64,000 bases of DNA from JAJCYK01 sp965224285. GTDB lineage: Bacteria; Bacteroidota; Bacteroidia; Cytophagales; Cyclobacteriaceae. The number at the start of each line of letters is the position of its first letter. Positions within the stretch are counted from its first letter, which is position 1. The notes under the pieces were generated by a model. The model did not search any database. It had not been told where the DNA came from and worked only from the letters and a program-made list of their open reading frames with translations. The position numbers were made by a program, and so were the translations under genes. Shown piece by piece: positions 7,894 to 16,976 of this stretch. The stretch covers positions 2,480,001 to 2,544,000 of the forward strand of contig OZ245043.1 of the NCBI GenBank assembly GCA_965224285.1, in the 5' to 3' direction.

Positions 7894-8918
7894 TTAGCCC
7901 ACCAACTTTCATCGCCGATAGAATTTATAGTAAACATCTCCCCTATCCGCGGACTTCCAAAAGACAAGTTTTTCATCTTAGCTTCTTTTACAAAGCGCTC
8001 GATGGGATCCTTCCAGGAGTGAAGCGCCAGGGCAAAAGCTCCCCAATGTACTGCCACCGCTAATTTCACTTTAGCATCTTTAGCGGCTTGTACACTTTCC
8101 TCAGGGAACATATGGATCTCATGCCAGTGTTGATTGTATTGACCACATTCCATAAAACCGAGATCAAAAGGCCCCAACTGCTGTCCGATTGTGTTGAAAT
8201 GGCTGCCGTACCCGCTGTCTCCACTGAAGTAGATATTTTCCTTATTGGTCTTTAGCGCCCATCCACCCCACAGTGATTTAAATCGGTCTCCTAAACCTCT
8301 TCCTGAAAAATGCCTGCTCGGGGTAAAAGTGATGTTTATATCATGAAATCGGCGCATATCCCACCAATCCAATTCCTCTACTTTATCACCCGCTATGCCC
8401 CATCTTATTAGGTGACGGGCTACGCCCAGTGCGGTGTAGTAATACCCGACCTTCTCCTTCAATTTTTCAATACTGGCCAGATCCAAATGATCATAATGGT
8501 CATGACTGAGTAGCATCAGGTCTATATGCGGTAATTCATCAATTATATCCAGCATATTTCTGGAAAACCTTCTAACTGCAAATGGGGCTATGGGTGAGGC
8601 ATCCGAACCCAGCATTGGATCGATCAGAATGGTAGTATCATTAAGTCGCGCCAATAGAGAGGAATGGCCGTACCAGATGAATTTGGATACATTATCCTCC
8701 CTAAAAAAGCTGCCCCCGTCGAATGGCGCGACAGGTAATGGATGCTGGGGCTCCCTCCCTTTTTCAGTCAGCTGCCGATAGATCAATCCGGGAATAGCCC
8801 CTAAGTTCATATTCATACCGGTTTCCACCAGATTATGAAATTTACCATCCCGCCAGTTCTGAGAAGCTGCATATTTATTTTGCCAGTTTGCAGTAAGTTT
8901 TCCTCCGAATTGTTTCAT
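7884..8918 (-). CDS. MBL-fold metal-dependent hydrolase (NAPE-PLD/UlaG-like)
   Basis: This 344-aa protein has the metallo-beta-lactamase signature HDHYDH at residues 139-144. Further features are FIWYGHSSLL near 80-89, IDPMLGSDASPI near 99-110, a FSGDSGYG metal-binding strand near 230 and AVHWGAFALALH near 290. This pattern fits the NAPE-PLD/RomA/UlaG-like branch, which hydrolyses phosphodiester or lactone bonds and is usually cytoplasmic or membrane-associated. No signal peptide is evident. The start is the ATG at 8918. The 3' end overlaps the truncated hydrolase frame. The substrate cannot be assigned. Confidence 0.85.
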   Translation of the reverse strand: MKQFGGKLTANWQNKYAASQNWRDGKFHNLVETGMNMNLGAIPGLIYRQLTEKGREPQHPLPVAPFDGGSFFREDNVSKFIWYGHSSLLARLNDTTILIDPMLGSDASPIAPFAVRRFSRNMLDIIDELPHIDLMLLSHDHYDHLDLASIEKLKEKVGYYYTALGVARHLIRWGIAGDKVEELDWWDMRRFHDINITFTPSRHFSGRGLGDRFKSLWGGWALKTNKENIYFSGDSGYGSHFNTIGQQLGPFDLGFMECGQYNQHWHEIHMFPEESVQAAKDAKVKLAVAVHWGAFALALHSWKDPIERFVKEAKMKNLSFGSPRIGEMFTINSIGDESWWAKLK

Positions 8919-9061
8919 GTCCAGTTAAACTATAAAGATTATTGCCAGTTTTTTTGTAAAAGTCAGCATAATATGCTCAACAAATAATTGGCTGATGGTG
9001 AATCTTCAAAATTCGATCAGAATCAGTCCATATCTTACCTGTTCAGTAAATTTTACTATAT

Positions 9062-9247
9062 ATGAATACCTGCCTGACATCGCCGGCTGATATGATTACC
9101 GGGGAGACCCAAATGGAGGATGTGCCGTTTGATATACACGCCTACACCGATGCGGATGGTCATATCTATGATTTCGGTTTCGGGATGAATTGGAGTGGGG
9201 TAATTCAGGATGAAAGGACCGCAGACTATCAAAAAACCCTGGACTAG
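9062..9247 (+). CDS. doubtful small ORF before the RND operon
   Basis: This 61-codon frame starts with ATG at 9062 and ends 20 bp before the efflux operon. Its C-terminal two thirds (VPFDIHAYTDADGHIYDF, then MNWSGVIQDERTADY) read like real protein, with well-spaced aromatic and acidic residues. I know no family for it. It could be a small leader protein or a decayed fragment. Confidence 0.3.
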   Translation: MNTCLTSPADMITGETQMEDVPFDIHAYTDADGHIYDFGFGMNWSGVIQDERTADYQKTLD

Positions 9248-9267
9248 CGATTAAGTAAGAATTCAAA

Positions 9268-10683
9268 TTGGGAGTAAACAGCCAAATACAGCCATTAATA
9301 ATCAAAGCCTCGGGATGCTTTATCCCTGTCCTGATGGGAATGCTGGCTTTTTGGCCTAGCGGCTGCACCCCTAAGATACAAGGAGTTGAGCTGCCAGTCG
9401 ACTCCCTGGAAGCATTTTCCCCGGCAGGTATTACTCCATTGGAACAGCAGTGGTGGACTGTCTTTGAGGACCCGGAACTGAACCGGCTTATTGACAGCGC
9501 CTTGAGTGATAACTTTAACCTGGCCAATCTTTGGCATCAGTTTCAGGCGGCCCAGGCAGTGAAAAAGCGGGAAAAATCATTCCTGTGGCCGGACATTCAA
9601 GCTTCGGTTCAATCGGGAATAAGTCGTCCTGAGCCGGATTTTGCGGGAGGTGAAAATATACAGGTGGGTATCTCGGCAGCCTACGAAGTTGATCTCTGGG
9701 GAAGCATTCGGTCCGGCTACCAGGCAGAAAGATTTAGAGCCGAGGCTTCATTGGCCGACTACCAAACCGGAGCTATATCCCTCTCTGCGGAGATTGCTCT
9801 TACCTGGTTTGAATTAGTGGCAACCGTGAACCAGCTTAACCTGGTAAATCAACAGATCAGCACCAATGAAAACATCATAAAGTTGATCAGAAACCGATTT
9901 GGGTCCGGACAGATCAGGGCTGTTGATATCCTGCGTCAGACTCAACTCCTGGAATCAACCAGGGATCAGGAGGTGGTATTGCAAACTAATAAAGCCTTGT
10001 TGGAAAATCAGTTGGCAGTGCTTTTGGGTAAGCAACCTCAAGTTGAATTGAGCTTTCAGTTCGACAGCCTGCCAAACCTTCCACCCATTCCCGACACAGG
10101 CCTTCCTCTGACTCTGATTCAGCGCAGACCAGACATTCGCCGCGCCTACAACCTTTTACTGGCCGCAGATAGGGACATGGCTGCTGCTATCACCAACCAG
10201 TATCCAAGACTATCTTTCAGACTCGCCAGTCAGTTTAGGTCCAACGATTATACCAATCTTCTTCAGGAATCCGCTTACTCACTTGCTGGAAATTTGGTGG
10301 CTCCATTGTTATTTGGAGGGCGTTTGAGGGCAGAAGTGGATAGGACCGAGGCCATAAAATTTCAAAGACTATACGATTATGGGCAAACTGCCCTGATTGC
10401 TTTTCGGGAAGTGGAGGATGCCTTGATCCAGGAAAACAAATTGTATGAACGATTTAATATTGTTAATAAAAGATTGGATCTGGCACAAAAAACTAATGAT
10501 CAATTGCGGATTGAATTTCTTAACGGTTTTAGCAATTACCTGGATGTGCTTATTTCTTTGGAACAGGAGCAGCAGCTGCGCAGGGATTTAATATCTGCTA
10601 AATTTTCACTGGTGGAAAACAGGATCTTCCTGTACCGGGCTTTGGCTGGTAATTTTGAGACCATTAGAGAAACAAATCCCTGA
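9268..10683 (+). CDS. RND efflux outer-membrane factor lipoprotein (OprM/NodT type)
   Basis: This 471-aa OMF of the TolC/OprM superfamily starts at the TTG at 9268. The later ATGs at 9334 and 9340 would remove the positively charged n-region of the signal. A lipobox PSGC lies at about residues 30-33, followed by the WWTVFEDPELNRLI pattern of NodT-type lipoproteins and two OEP repeats with long amphipathic helices. The conserved RRPDIRRAY turn is near residue 290 and SNYLDVL near 430. It forms the outer-membrane exit duct for the adaptor and pump encoded just downstream. Confidence 0.9.
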   Translation: MGVNSQIQPLIIKASGCFIPVLMGMLAFWPSGCTPKIQGVELPVDSLEAFSPAGITPLEQQWWTVFEDPELNRLIDSALSDNFNLANLWHQFQAAQAVKKREKSFLWPDIQASVQSGISRPEPDFAGGENIQVGISAAYEVDLWGSIRSGYQAERFRAEASLADYQTGAISLSAEIALTWFELVATVNQLNLVNQQISTNENIIKLIRNRFGSGQIRAVDILRQTQLLESTRDQEVVLQTNKALLENQLAVLLGKQPQVELSFQFDSLPNLPPIPDTGLPLTLIQRRPDIRRAYNLLLAADRDMAAAITNQYPRLSFRLASQFRSNDYTNLLQESAYSLAGNLVAPLLFGGRLRAEVDRTEAIKFQRLYDYGQTALIAFREVEDALIQENKLYERFNIVNKRLDLAQKTNDQLRIEFLNGFSNYLDVLISLEQEQQLRRDLISAKFSLVENRIFLYRALAGNFETIRETNP

Positions 10684-10727
10684 ATCATTGGGTTTTATGA
10701 AAACTGGAAATTGGAAATATTAATTTA

Positions 10728-11924
10728 ATGACCCGTACTAAAATACTGGTAATTTGTTTGGTGATCTTGTTGCTGGGGGCCGGCACCACTGCATTGATCT
10801 TTCTGACCGAACCAACGGCACAGCGTGAGGGGGCTACTAAGGAAACCGCCATGTTGGTAGAGGTAGTAAAAGTGGAAAAGGGAGATTTTCGACCCCTGGT
10901 GGTCACAACCGGTACGGTACAACCCTCAGAAGACATAGTACTCAGCCCCTTGGTCAGCGGCCAGATCATCCGGCGGTCAGAAACCTTTACACCCGGTGGA
11001 TTTGTGGAGAAAGGGCAAATGCTGTTGCAGATCGACCCCTCGGATTATCGCAATAACCTGGAGTTGAGAAGAAGTGAACTGCAGCAAACAGAGGCTGACC
11101 TCCAGGTTGAAATGGGCAGGCAAGAAGTAGCCGAACAGGACTATCAACTTATTGGAGACTCTCTCCCCCCCGCCAACCGTTCACTGGTACTGAGAAAGCC
11201 ACAATTGGATGCTGTAAAGGCCAGAATTAATGCTGCCAAGGCCGCGGTGGACCAGGCCCAGCTCAATCTCAATCGTACTACCATCAGAGCGCCTTTTGAT
11301 GCCCATATCCTTACCCGCAATGCCACCGTGGGGTCACAAGTTGCCCCTGGAGATAACCTGGGAAGACTGGTGGGGATTGATCACTATTGGGTTGCTGCTA
11401 CCGTCCCAGTGGCCAAATTACAGTGGTTGCGATTTCCGGGCTCGCGACAGACTCAGGGTTCTGACGTGAGAATTACCAATAATACCGCCTGGCCTCAGCA
11501 CAGCTACCGGCAGGGTTATCTATACCGACAGGTAGGCGCGTTGGATAATCAAACCCGGCTTGCCCAGGTTTTGATTATGGTACCTGATCCATTATTGCAT
11601 CAGAATGATACTGTAGATATGCCCAAAATGATGATCGGAACTTTCGTAGAAGTGCAGATAGAAGCGGAAGAAATCAGGGATGTAGTGAGGATATCCAGGG
11701 ATTACATTCGAAGCGGCAATACCGTTTGGGTAATGGAAAATGATCAATTATCCATCAGAGATCCTCTTATCATATTTAGTGATGACCAATACGCCTATGT
11801 TAAGCAAGGCCTGGAAGGCCAAGATCTGGTGGTCACCACCAATCTAAGCACCGTGGTGGAAGGTGCCGGACTTCGGGTAGGACGGAATACCACCAATGAA
11901 TCAAATCAGCCGGAAGGAGAATAA
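10728..11924 (+). CDS. RND efflux periplasmic adaptor (membrane fusion protein)
   Basis: This 398-aa protein has an N-terminal anchor at residues 5-24. The lipoyl half LVVTTGTVQPSEDIVLSPLV and its partner TTIRAPFDAHI flank a coiled-coil hairpin (about 105-180), and a beta-barrel domain follows. It should bridge the inner-membrane pump and the outer-membrane factor. The gene lies 44 bp after the OMF gene, and its stop codon is next to the start of the pump gene, so all three form one operon. Confidence 0.92.
   Translation: MTRTKILVICLVILLLGAGTTALIFLTEPTAQREGATKETAMLVEVVKVEKGDFRPLVVTTGTVQPSEDIVLSPLVSGQIIRRSETFTPGGFVEKGQMLLQIDPSDYRNNLELRRSELQQTEADLQVEMGRQEVAEQDYQLIGDSLPPANRSLVLRKPQLDAVKARINAAKAAVDQAQLNLNRTTIRAPFDAHILTRNATVGSQVAPGDNLGRLVGIDHYWVAATVPVAKLQWLRFPGSRQTQGSDVRITNNTAWPQHSYRQGYLYRQVGALDNQTRLAQVLIMVPDPLLHQNDTVDMPKMMIGTFVEVQIEAEEIRDVVRISRDYIRSGNTVWVMENDQLSIRDPLIIFSDDQYAYVKQGLEGQDLVVTTNLSTVVEGAGLRVGRNTTNESNQPEGE
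11914..11919 (+). promoter_or_regulatory. Shine-Dalgarno that fixes the pump start
   Basis: AAGGAG lies 6 nt before the ATG at 11926, inside the end of the adaptor gene. It favours this ATG over the in-frame ATG at 11896. A strong Shine-Dalgarno is uncommon in this window. Confidence 0.7.
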
Positions 11925-11925
11925 T

Positions 11926-14900
11926 ATGGCAAAAAATACTCCAGATTACAATACCACTAAAGGCGCTATCGCTTATATGGCGAGAAATTCCATCGCGGCT
12001 AATTTGCTGATGATAATTCTCATAGGGGCAGGAATATGGACCATGTATCGTATCCAAAAAGAGGTTTTCCCGGAGTTCCAGCTTGATATGGTAGAAGTCA
12101 ATGTAGCCTACCCGGGTGCAGCTCCCACGGAGGTGGAACAGGGGATCCTTTTACCGGTTGAAGAGGCGGTACGAGGAGTACAGGGAATTAAGGAGATCAC
12201 TTCTACCGCCCGGGAAGGATCCGGGGAGGTTCAAATCGAACTGGTAGCCGGAACTAATCGCATGAAGGCCTTTCAGGATATAGATCAGGCTATTAACCGT
12301 ATCCAGACCTTCCCCGATGATATCGAGCAACCAGAAGTCCGGTTGCAATCCAGAACCCAGGATGTCATGGAAATCGGTCTGGCTGGCGATGTGGATATTT
12401 GGACCTTGAGGAAGCTGGGAGAACAGCTGCGCAACCGATTATTGAGCCATCCCAAAATAACCCAGGTGGAAATCGGTAATGTCCCGGACTATATGACCCA
12501 CGTGGAGATCCCCCGCCATAATTTACGACGCTATAACCTTACCCTGGGGCAGGTAGCTGAAATTATTGCCCGCTCCAGCGCCGACGTTCCCGCTGGTGCG
12601 GTGGAAACCCAGGCCGGAGAAATACTATTGCGTATGCAGGAGCGCAAGCAATGGGCGGAAGAATACGGCGATATTGCCATCCTAACCAATGAGTCCGGAG
12701 CTAAAGTGACGTTGAATGATATCGCTGTTATTACCGACGGATTTGAAGAGACCGGTTTTCACGGACAATACAATCAACAACCCTCTATTGAACTGGAAAT
12801 TTTTAGGATCGGCAGCCAATCTCCCAATGAAATCGAGGCCGCTGTACTGGAGATCATGGAAGATTACCCTCTTCCACCGGGAGTTACCTGGCGGGTAGAT
12901 AGTAACCGGGCGGAAGACTACCGGGAAAGACTGTCTTTACTAACGGAAAACGGCGCTTTAGCCATCATTATCGTACTGGGGATCCTCGCGTTGTTCCTGG
13001 AATATAGGTTGGCATTTTGGGTGATGATGGGTATGGTCATCTCGTTTATTGGGGGGATCATATTTCTCCCATTAATAGGGGTGAGCATTAACATGATCAG
13101 CATGTTTGGTTTTCTGGTAGTGCTGGGTATTGTGGTAGATGATGCTATTGTAGTGGGTGAAAACATCTATGAGTACCGGCAACAGGGGATGAACTATATG
13201 GATGCGGCAATCGCCGGAGCCAAAGACATTTCCAAACCGGTAATTTTCAGCATCCTTTCCACCATTATCGCCTTTGTTCCCCTATTATTTATGCCCGGTA
13301 CTACCGGAAAATTCTGGTGGCCGCTGCCGGCAGTGGTTATTGTAGTACTTGCGGTGTCTTTGATAGAAGCGCTGTACATACTGCCGGCCCACCTGGCTCA
13401 TACCAGTCGCAAGCCTTCATTTAAATTTTCCGAAAGGATGGAAGGATGGCAGAAATCTTTTTCCCAGGGTTTTACTAATATAATTAACAAATATTACCGT
13501 CCCTTTCTGGAAATGTGTCTGGAACACCGATACATCACCGTAACTGTAGCCGTCACTTTATTACTGATCGCGGGAGGGTATGGCTACAGTGATCATATGG
13601 GTATGATCATGATGCCTGAAGTAGCGGCGGATGAAATCGAAGCTGGGGTCCGCCTCCCGGAGGGGACCACTCCAGACCAGGCCGCCAAGGTAGCCGAATC
13701 CATTACCAACTCCACTCAGCAGATGTTTGAAGAACACAATCTCTATGAGATAGCCGAAGGGATCAAAACCAATGTCCGGGGGCAGAACTTCATCGATGTA
13801 GAGATCGTATTGAAGCCACCGGATGAGCGAGATATTACCGCCCGGGAGGTGATCGCATTATGGAGAGATAATATCGGAGATATCGAGGGAGTGGACCAAA
13901 TCAGCTTTGAAGCTGAACGTGGTCCAGGCGGCGCCAGGCAGGCCATCAGTGTGGACCTGGCGCACACAAATATTGACGTGTTGGAGAGGGCCAGCGAAGT
14001 ATTCGTGCAAAGGGTAAAAGCCTATGAATCCAGCCGGGACGTCAGTGATAATTACAACAAAGGCAAAATTCAATATGACTTTAAGTTGCTTCCCGAGGGG
14101 CGTAACCTGGGACTGACTTCAAATTGGGTGGGGCAGCAAGTTAGAGATGCTTTTTACGGAGCATTGGCCATGAGGCAGTTGAGAGGGAATAACGAAATTG
14201 AGATAAGAGTAAAACTTCCCAAAGAGGAACGGAAAGATATCCGGCATCTGGAAGATTTGCTGATCCAAACGCCATCAGGAGTTCAGGTACCTCTGTACGA
14301 TGTAGTCCGGGTTGAGCAGCAGGAAGCCTTTACCAGCATAAACCGAAGAGACGCCCAACGGGTAGTAACGGTAGGGATGGATGTCGAGCCGTCAAACGCG
14401 GTGGGCCGGGTCATGGAGTCTCTGCAAGCTGATCTGTTGCCTCAACTTCAAGCGGAATTTCCCGGGATAACCTGGACCTTCCAGGGCAGGCAGGCAGAAA
14501 TGAGGGAATCAACCAGTTCTCTTTGGGGAGGATTTATTATCGCCATCCTGATCATCTACGCCATGCTGGCCATAGCTTTTGGTAACTATACGCAGCCTAC
14601 AATTGTACTCTCCGCCATACCCTTTGGTATTGTGGGTGCAGTGATCGGGCATATCATTTTAGGGTATGATTTGTCTATTGTGAGCCTGATGGGAGTGATA
14701 GCCCTGTCCGGGGTGGTGGTCAATGATTCTCTGATCATGATAGATTATGCCAATAAAAAACGAACCAATAAAAATGCCTTTGACGCTATTCACGAAGCTG
14801 GCCTGCGGCGCTTCAGACCGATCATGCTCACTACGCTAACCACTTTCGGAGGCCTCACGCCCATAATCCTGGAAACATCCCGCCAGGCCTACCATCTGAT

Positions 14901-15042
14901 ACCCATGGCAATATCTCTGGGCTTTGGAATTGTATTTGCCACCTCCATTATTTTGGTATTAGTGCCCTGTATGTATATGATGTTGGAGGATGCTAAAGTA
15001 CAATTCAAGAGCCGAAAGACGAAGCTAGCTTTAGGGACTTGA
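11926..15042 (+). CDS. RND efflux pump, inner-membrane subunit (HAE1/AcrB-like)
   Basis: This is a 1038-aa protein from the Shine-Dalgarno-supported ATG at 11926. It has the RND plan: TM1 (near residues 20-40), a periplasmic loop, TM2-6, then a second half of the same layout. The paired Asp of the proton relay are visible in GIVVDDAIVVGENIYEY, and the TM10 counterpart in VVVNDSLIMIDYANKKR. The periplasmic loops lack the His/Met-rich features of metal pumps, so organic substrates (antibiotics, detergents, metabolites) are likely. With the two upstream genes it forms a complete tripartite drive-and-duct system. No repressor is adjacent. Confidence 0.93.
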   Translation: MAKNTPDYNTTKGAIAYMARNSIAANLLMIILIGAGIWTMYRIQKEVFPEFQLDMVEVNVAYPGAAPTEVEQGILLPVEEAVRGVQGIKEITSTAREGSGEVQIELVAGTNRMKAFQDIDQAINRIQTFPDDIEQPEVRLQSRTQDVMEIGLAGDVDIWTLRKLGEQLRNRLLSHPKITQVEIGNVPDYMTHVEIPRHNLRRYNLTLGQVAEIIARSSADVPAGAVETQAGEILLRMQERKQWAEEYGDIAILTNESGAKVTLNDIAVITDGFEETGFHGQYNQQPSIELEIFRIGSQSPNEIEAAVLEIMEDYPLPPGVTWRVDSNRAEDYRERLSLLTENGALAIIIVLGILALFLEYRLAFWVMMGMVISFIGGIIFLPLIGVSINMISMFGFLVVLGIVVDDAIVVGENIYEYRQQGMNYMDAAIAGAKDISKPVIFSILSTIIAFVPLLFMPGTTGKFWWPLPAVVIVVLAVSLIEALYILPAHLAHTSRKPSFKFSERMEGWQKSFSQGFTNIINKYYRPFLEMCLEHRYITVTVAVTLLLIAGGYGYSDHMGMIMMPEVAADEIEAGVRLPEGTTPDQAAKVAESITNSTQQMFEEHNLYEIAEGIKTNVRGQNFIDVEIVLKPPDERDITAREVIALWRDNIGDIEGVDQISFEAERGPGGARQAISVDLAHTNIDVLERASEVFVQRVKAYESSRDVSDNYNKGKIQYDFKLLPEGRNLGLTSNWVGQQVRDAFYGALAMRQLRGNNEIEIRVKLPKEERKDIRHLEDLLIQTPSGVQVPLYDVVRVEQQEAFTSINRRDAQRVVTVGMDVEPSNAVGRVMESLQADLLPQLQAEFPGITWTFQGRQAEMRESTSSLWGGFIIAILIIYAMLAIAFGNYTQPTIVLSAIPFGIVGAVIGHIILGYDLSIVSLMGVIALSGVVVNDSLIMIDYANKKRTNKNAFDAIHEAGLRRFRPIMLTTLTTFGGLTPIILETSRQAYHLIPMAISLGFGIVFATSIILVLVPCMYMMLEDAKVQFKSRKTKLALGT

Positions 15043-15072
15043 AGGCCCCAATTCAGAGCAGGCAAAATAGTA

Positions 15073-15110
15073 CCACCCGGGGAAACCAATTTGAATCTAC
15101 CCCCGGGTGG
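15073..15110. terminator. bidirectional terminator hairpin between convergent genes
   Basis: CCACCCGGGG and CCCCGGGTGG are perfect 10-bp inverted arms with an 18-nt loop. The hairpin lies between the pump gene and the convergent propeller gene ending at 15125. T-tracts are weak on both sides, but the GC-rich stem and position fit. Confidence 0.6.
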
Positions 15111-15124
15111 ATTTGTCAGGATTA

Positions 15125-16675
15125 CTAATTTTCAATACTTACCTTCCATATAACACCGGTTCCAGCTTTATAGTCATATGGAGGAGCCAAACTCATGTCG
15201 ATTTCAACCACGCCATAATCCACAATATACATGTCACCATCTGGACCGAATTTAACGTCAAACGGTCTTTCAATACCACTGCCAGGAGGATTGGAAAGTG
15301 AAGCAGGGCCGCCACCGTTGTTGGCTACGAATGAAGCCACTGTTCCAGATTGGGGATCAATTCGGGCTACCCGGAAGCCCTGGGTAGGCGTAGTGCCTCG
15401 CAATGGATTTGTGGGTGGTGATAAATCTCCCCATTCTGCTACAAATACATGACCTGATAAATCTCCCCATCCGGAGGGAGCCACATCCATCAAACAGGGT
15501 GATGCATTTATTTCATGGCTGCCCAGGACCAGGGACTGGTCGGGAGGTGTTAGATTGCTAGCCTGATGATCGATCAAAAATCCCAAGTCCTTACCCACAG
15601 AAGATCCATCAATAAAAATCTCGGCCTGTAAGGAATCCGGTGATTCATATTTGTCTTCGGTCAAAGGTTCCCTGGAAGCTGAAAAATCAGGAACTCCATA
15701 CCATGTGCCCTCCGTGATTCGAAGTGTAGCGTCCATATCATCATTTATCGGTCGGGAACCTCTTACATCGTAGCCGTTTTCCGAAGCAAACATATCACCC
15801 TGATCATTCCAGGCAAAGCCAATAAGATTTCGAAACCCCCAGGCGTGGGTCACGATATTTGCCGGGTTGTTAGGATCAAACTTTAGAATGGAGCCACCGC
15901 ATTTATTTACTCCCGCAATCACCTGCCCGGGGGCAGTTTCAGTGCCAAAAGGCACAAAAGCTCCGGTCAGTACACTATCATCAGTTGCTTCTGTCCGGAA
16001 GTCTGCGGTCTTAAAATTCTTTCCAAGCAGTACTATGTCCTGACAGGGCCGGGCGTGCACATTGGGGCTGGCAAGCACCCATGGTATTACTGAAGGGCCT
16101 ACCACCCCGGCATTGCCAGCCGGGCCTACAGCGACATACATCATCCCGTCAGGACCTACACCAATACCGTTGATCTGGTGTTCAGCCTGATTATCCAGAA
16201 TGCCATCAATAATGGTTGTTACTTCACCATCCTTAGTAACTCTGGATACGGCACCGGTTAGATCGGATGCCCTATGGGTAACATAAAAAGCATCATCATG
16301 CCAGGTTAATCCTACCAAGGCTGGCTCTATATTACTCGTGGATAAATTAACCACTTCAGTCGTCTGTCCATCAGTTACTTGTAAAATACGACTTGGAGCA
16401 AGCTGTTCGGGTTGTAATCCACCGCCAGCTTCAGCCACGAACATGTTCCCCTCGTCATCCCAGGCTATGGAAGTAGGGTAGGTTAGACCTTCGACTACTT
16501 TCTCAATTTTAAATCCATCGGGAACCTCGATAATCGCTAATGGATCGTCCTCAAAGCCACTATTGTCGTCATCATCACAGCCCCAGGCAAATACTGAAAT
16601 CAGCAACAATACTTTGATAAATTTCCTATAGAATTGAATGATCACAGACAAACTTGATTTGTAAAAATGTTTCAT
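15125..16675 (-). CDS. sugar-dehydrogenase-like beta-propeller lipoprotein
   Basis: This 516-aa protein has a signal peptide ending in FAWGC with Cys33, followed by an acidic linker. The propeller pattern resembles soluble quinoprotein glucose or sorbosone dehydrogenases: LTYPTSIAWDDEGNMFVAEA near residue 64, QINGIGVGPDGMMYVAVG near 168, AWGFRNLIGFAWNDQGDMF near 278 and a closing PFDVKFGPDGDMYIVDYG near 480. Such proteins oxidise sugars using PQQ, but I did not verify the PQQ-binding residues, so it may be a non-catalytic member. It is probably envelope-anchored. Confidence 0.75.
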   Translation of the reverse strand: MKHFYKSSLSVIIQFYRKFIKVLLLISVFAWGCDDDDNSGFEDDPLAIIEVPDGFKIEKVVEGLTYPTSIAWDDEGNMFVAEAGGGLQPEQLAPSRILQVTDGQTTEVVNLSTSNIEPALVGLTWHDDAFYVTHRASDLTGAVSRVTKDGEVTTIIDGILDNQAEHQINGIGVGPDGMMYVAVGPAGNAGVVGPSVIPWVLASPNVHARPCQDIVLLGKNFKTADFRTEATDDSVLTGAFVPFGTETAPGQVIAGVNKCGGSILKFDPNNPANIVTHAWGFRNLIGFAWNDQGDMFASENGYDVRGSRPINDDMDATLRITEGTWYGVPDFSASREPLTEDKYESPDSLQAEIFIDGSSVGKDLGFLIDHQASNLTPPDQSLVLGSHEINASPCLMDVAPSGWGDLSGHVFVAEWGDLSPPTNPLRGTTPTQGFRVARIDPQSGTVASFVANNGGGPASLSNPPGSGIERPFDVKFGPDGDMYIVDYGVVEIDMSLAPPYDYKAGTGVIWKVSIEN

Positions 16676-16976
16676 ACACTGGATTTAGTTTTCAGGTGTC
16701 ACAAGCTTAATCCGCGGGCGTCCTAAAAGATTTATTGGGTAATAAAGTCACAATCGTACCACAGAGTAAGGGATACCAAATGGGCTGAGTCCGCTTGCTG
16801 ACATTAAGGGTATATTAGCAGGCTAAACAAACAAGAAATATATTCCTTTGTCATTAGTCCGACAGTGCATACCGGAAGGGCAATGATGGGTTGGAATATA
16901 TTCTCAGCCTGGAGAAGAAAGGAGGCGGGGCTTACAATAGACACTGTAGAGGATTGTACTCCCCAATTAAGGTCCT
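16676..16976. other. intergenic gap with weak hairpin
   Basis: This gap follows the SDR gene and precedes the propeller gene on the minus strand. AGAGGA (16948-16953) and TCCTCT (16973-16978) can pair across the SDR stop region, but no T-tract follows, so termination is uncertain. An 81-codon minus-strand frame (16804-17049) overlaps the SDR end out of frame and is not called. Confidence 0.4.
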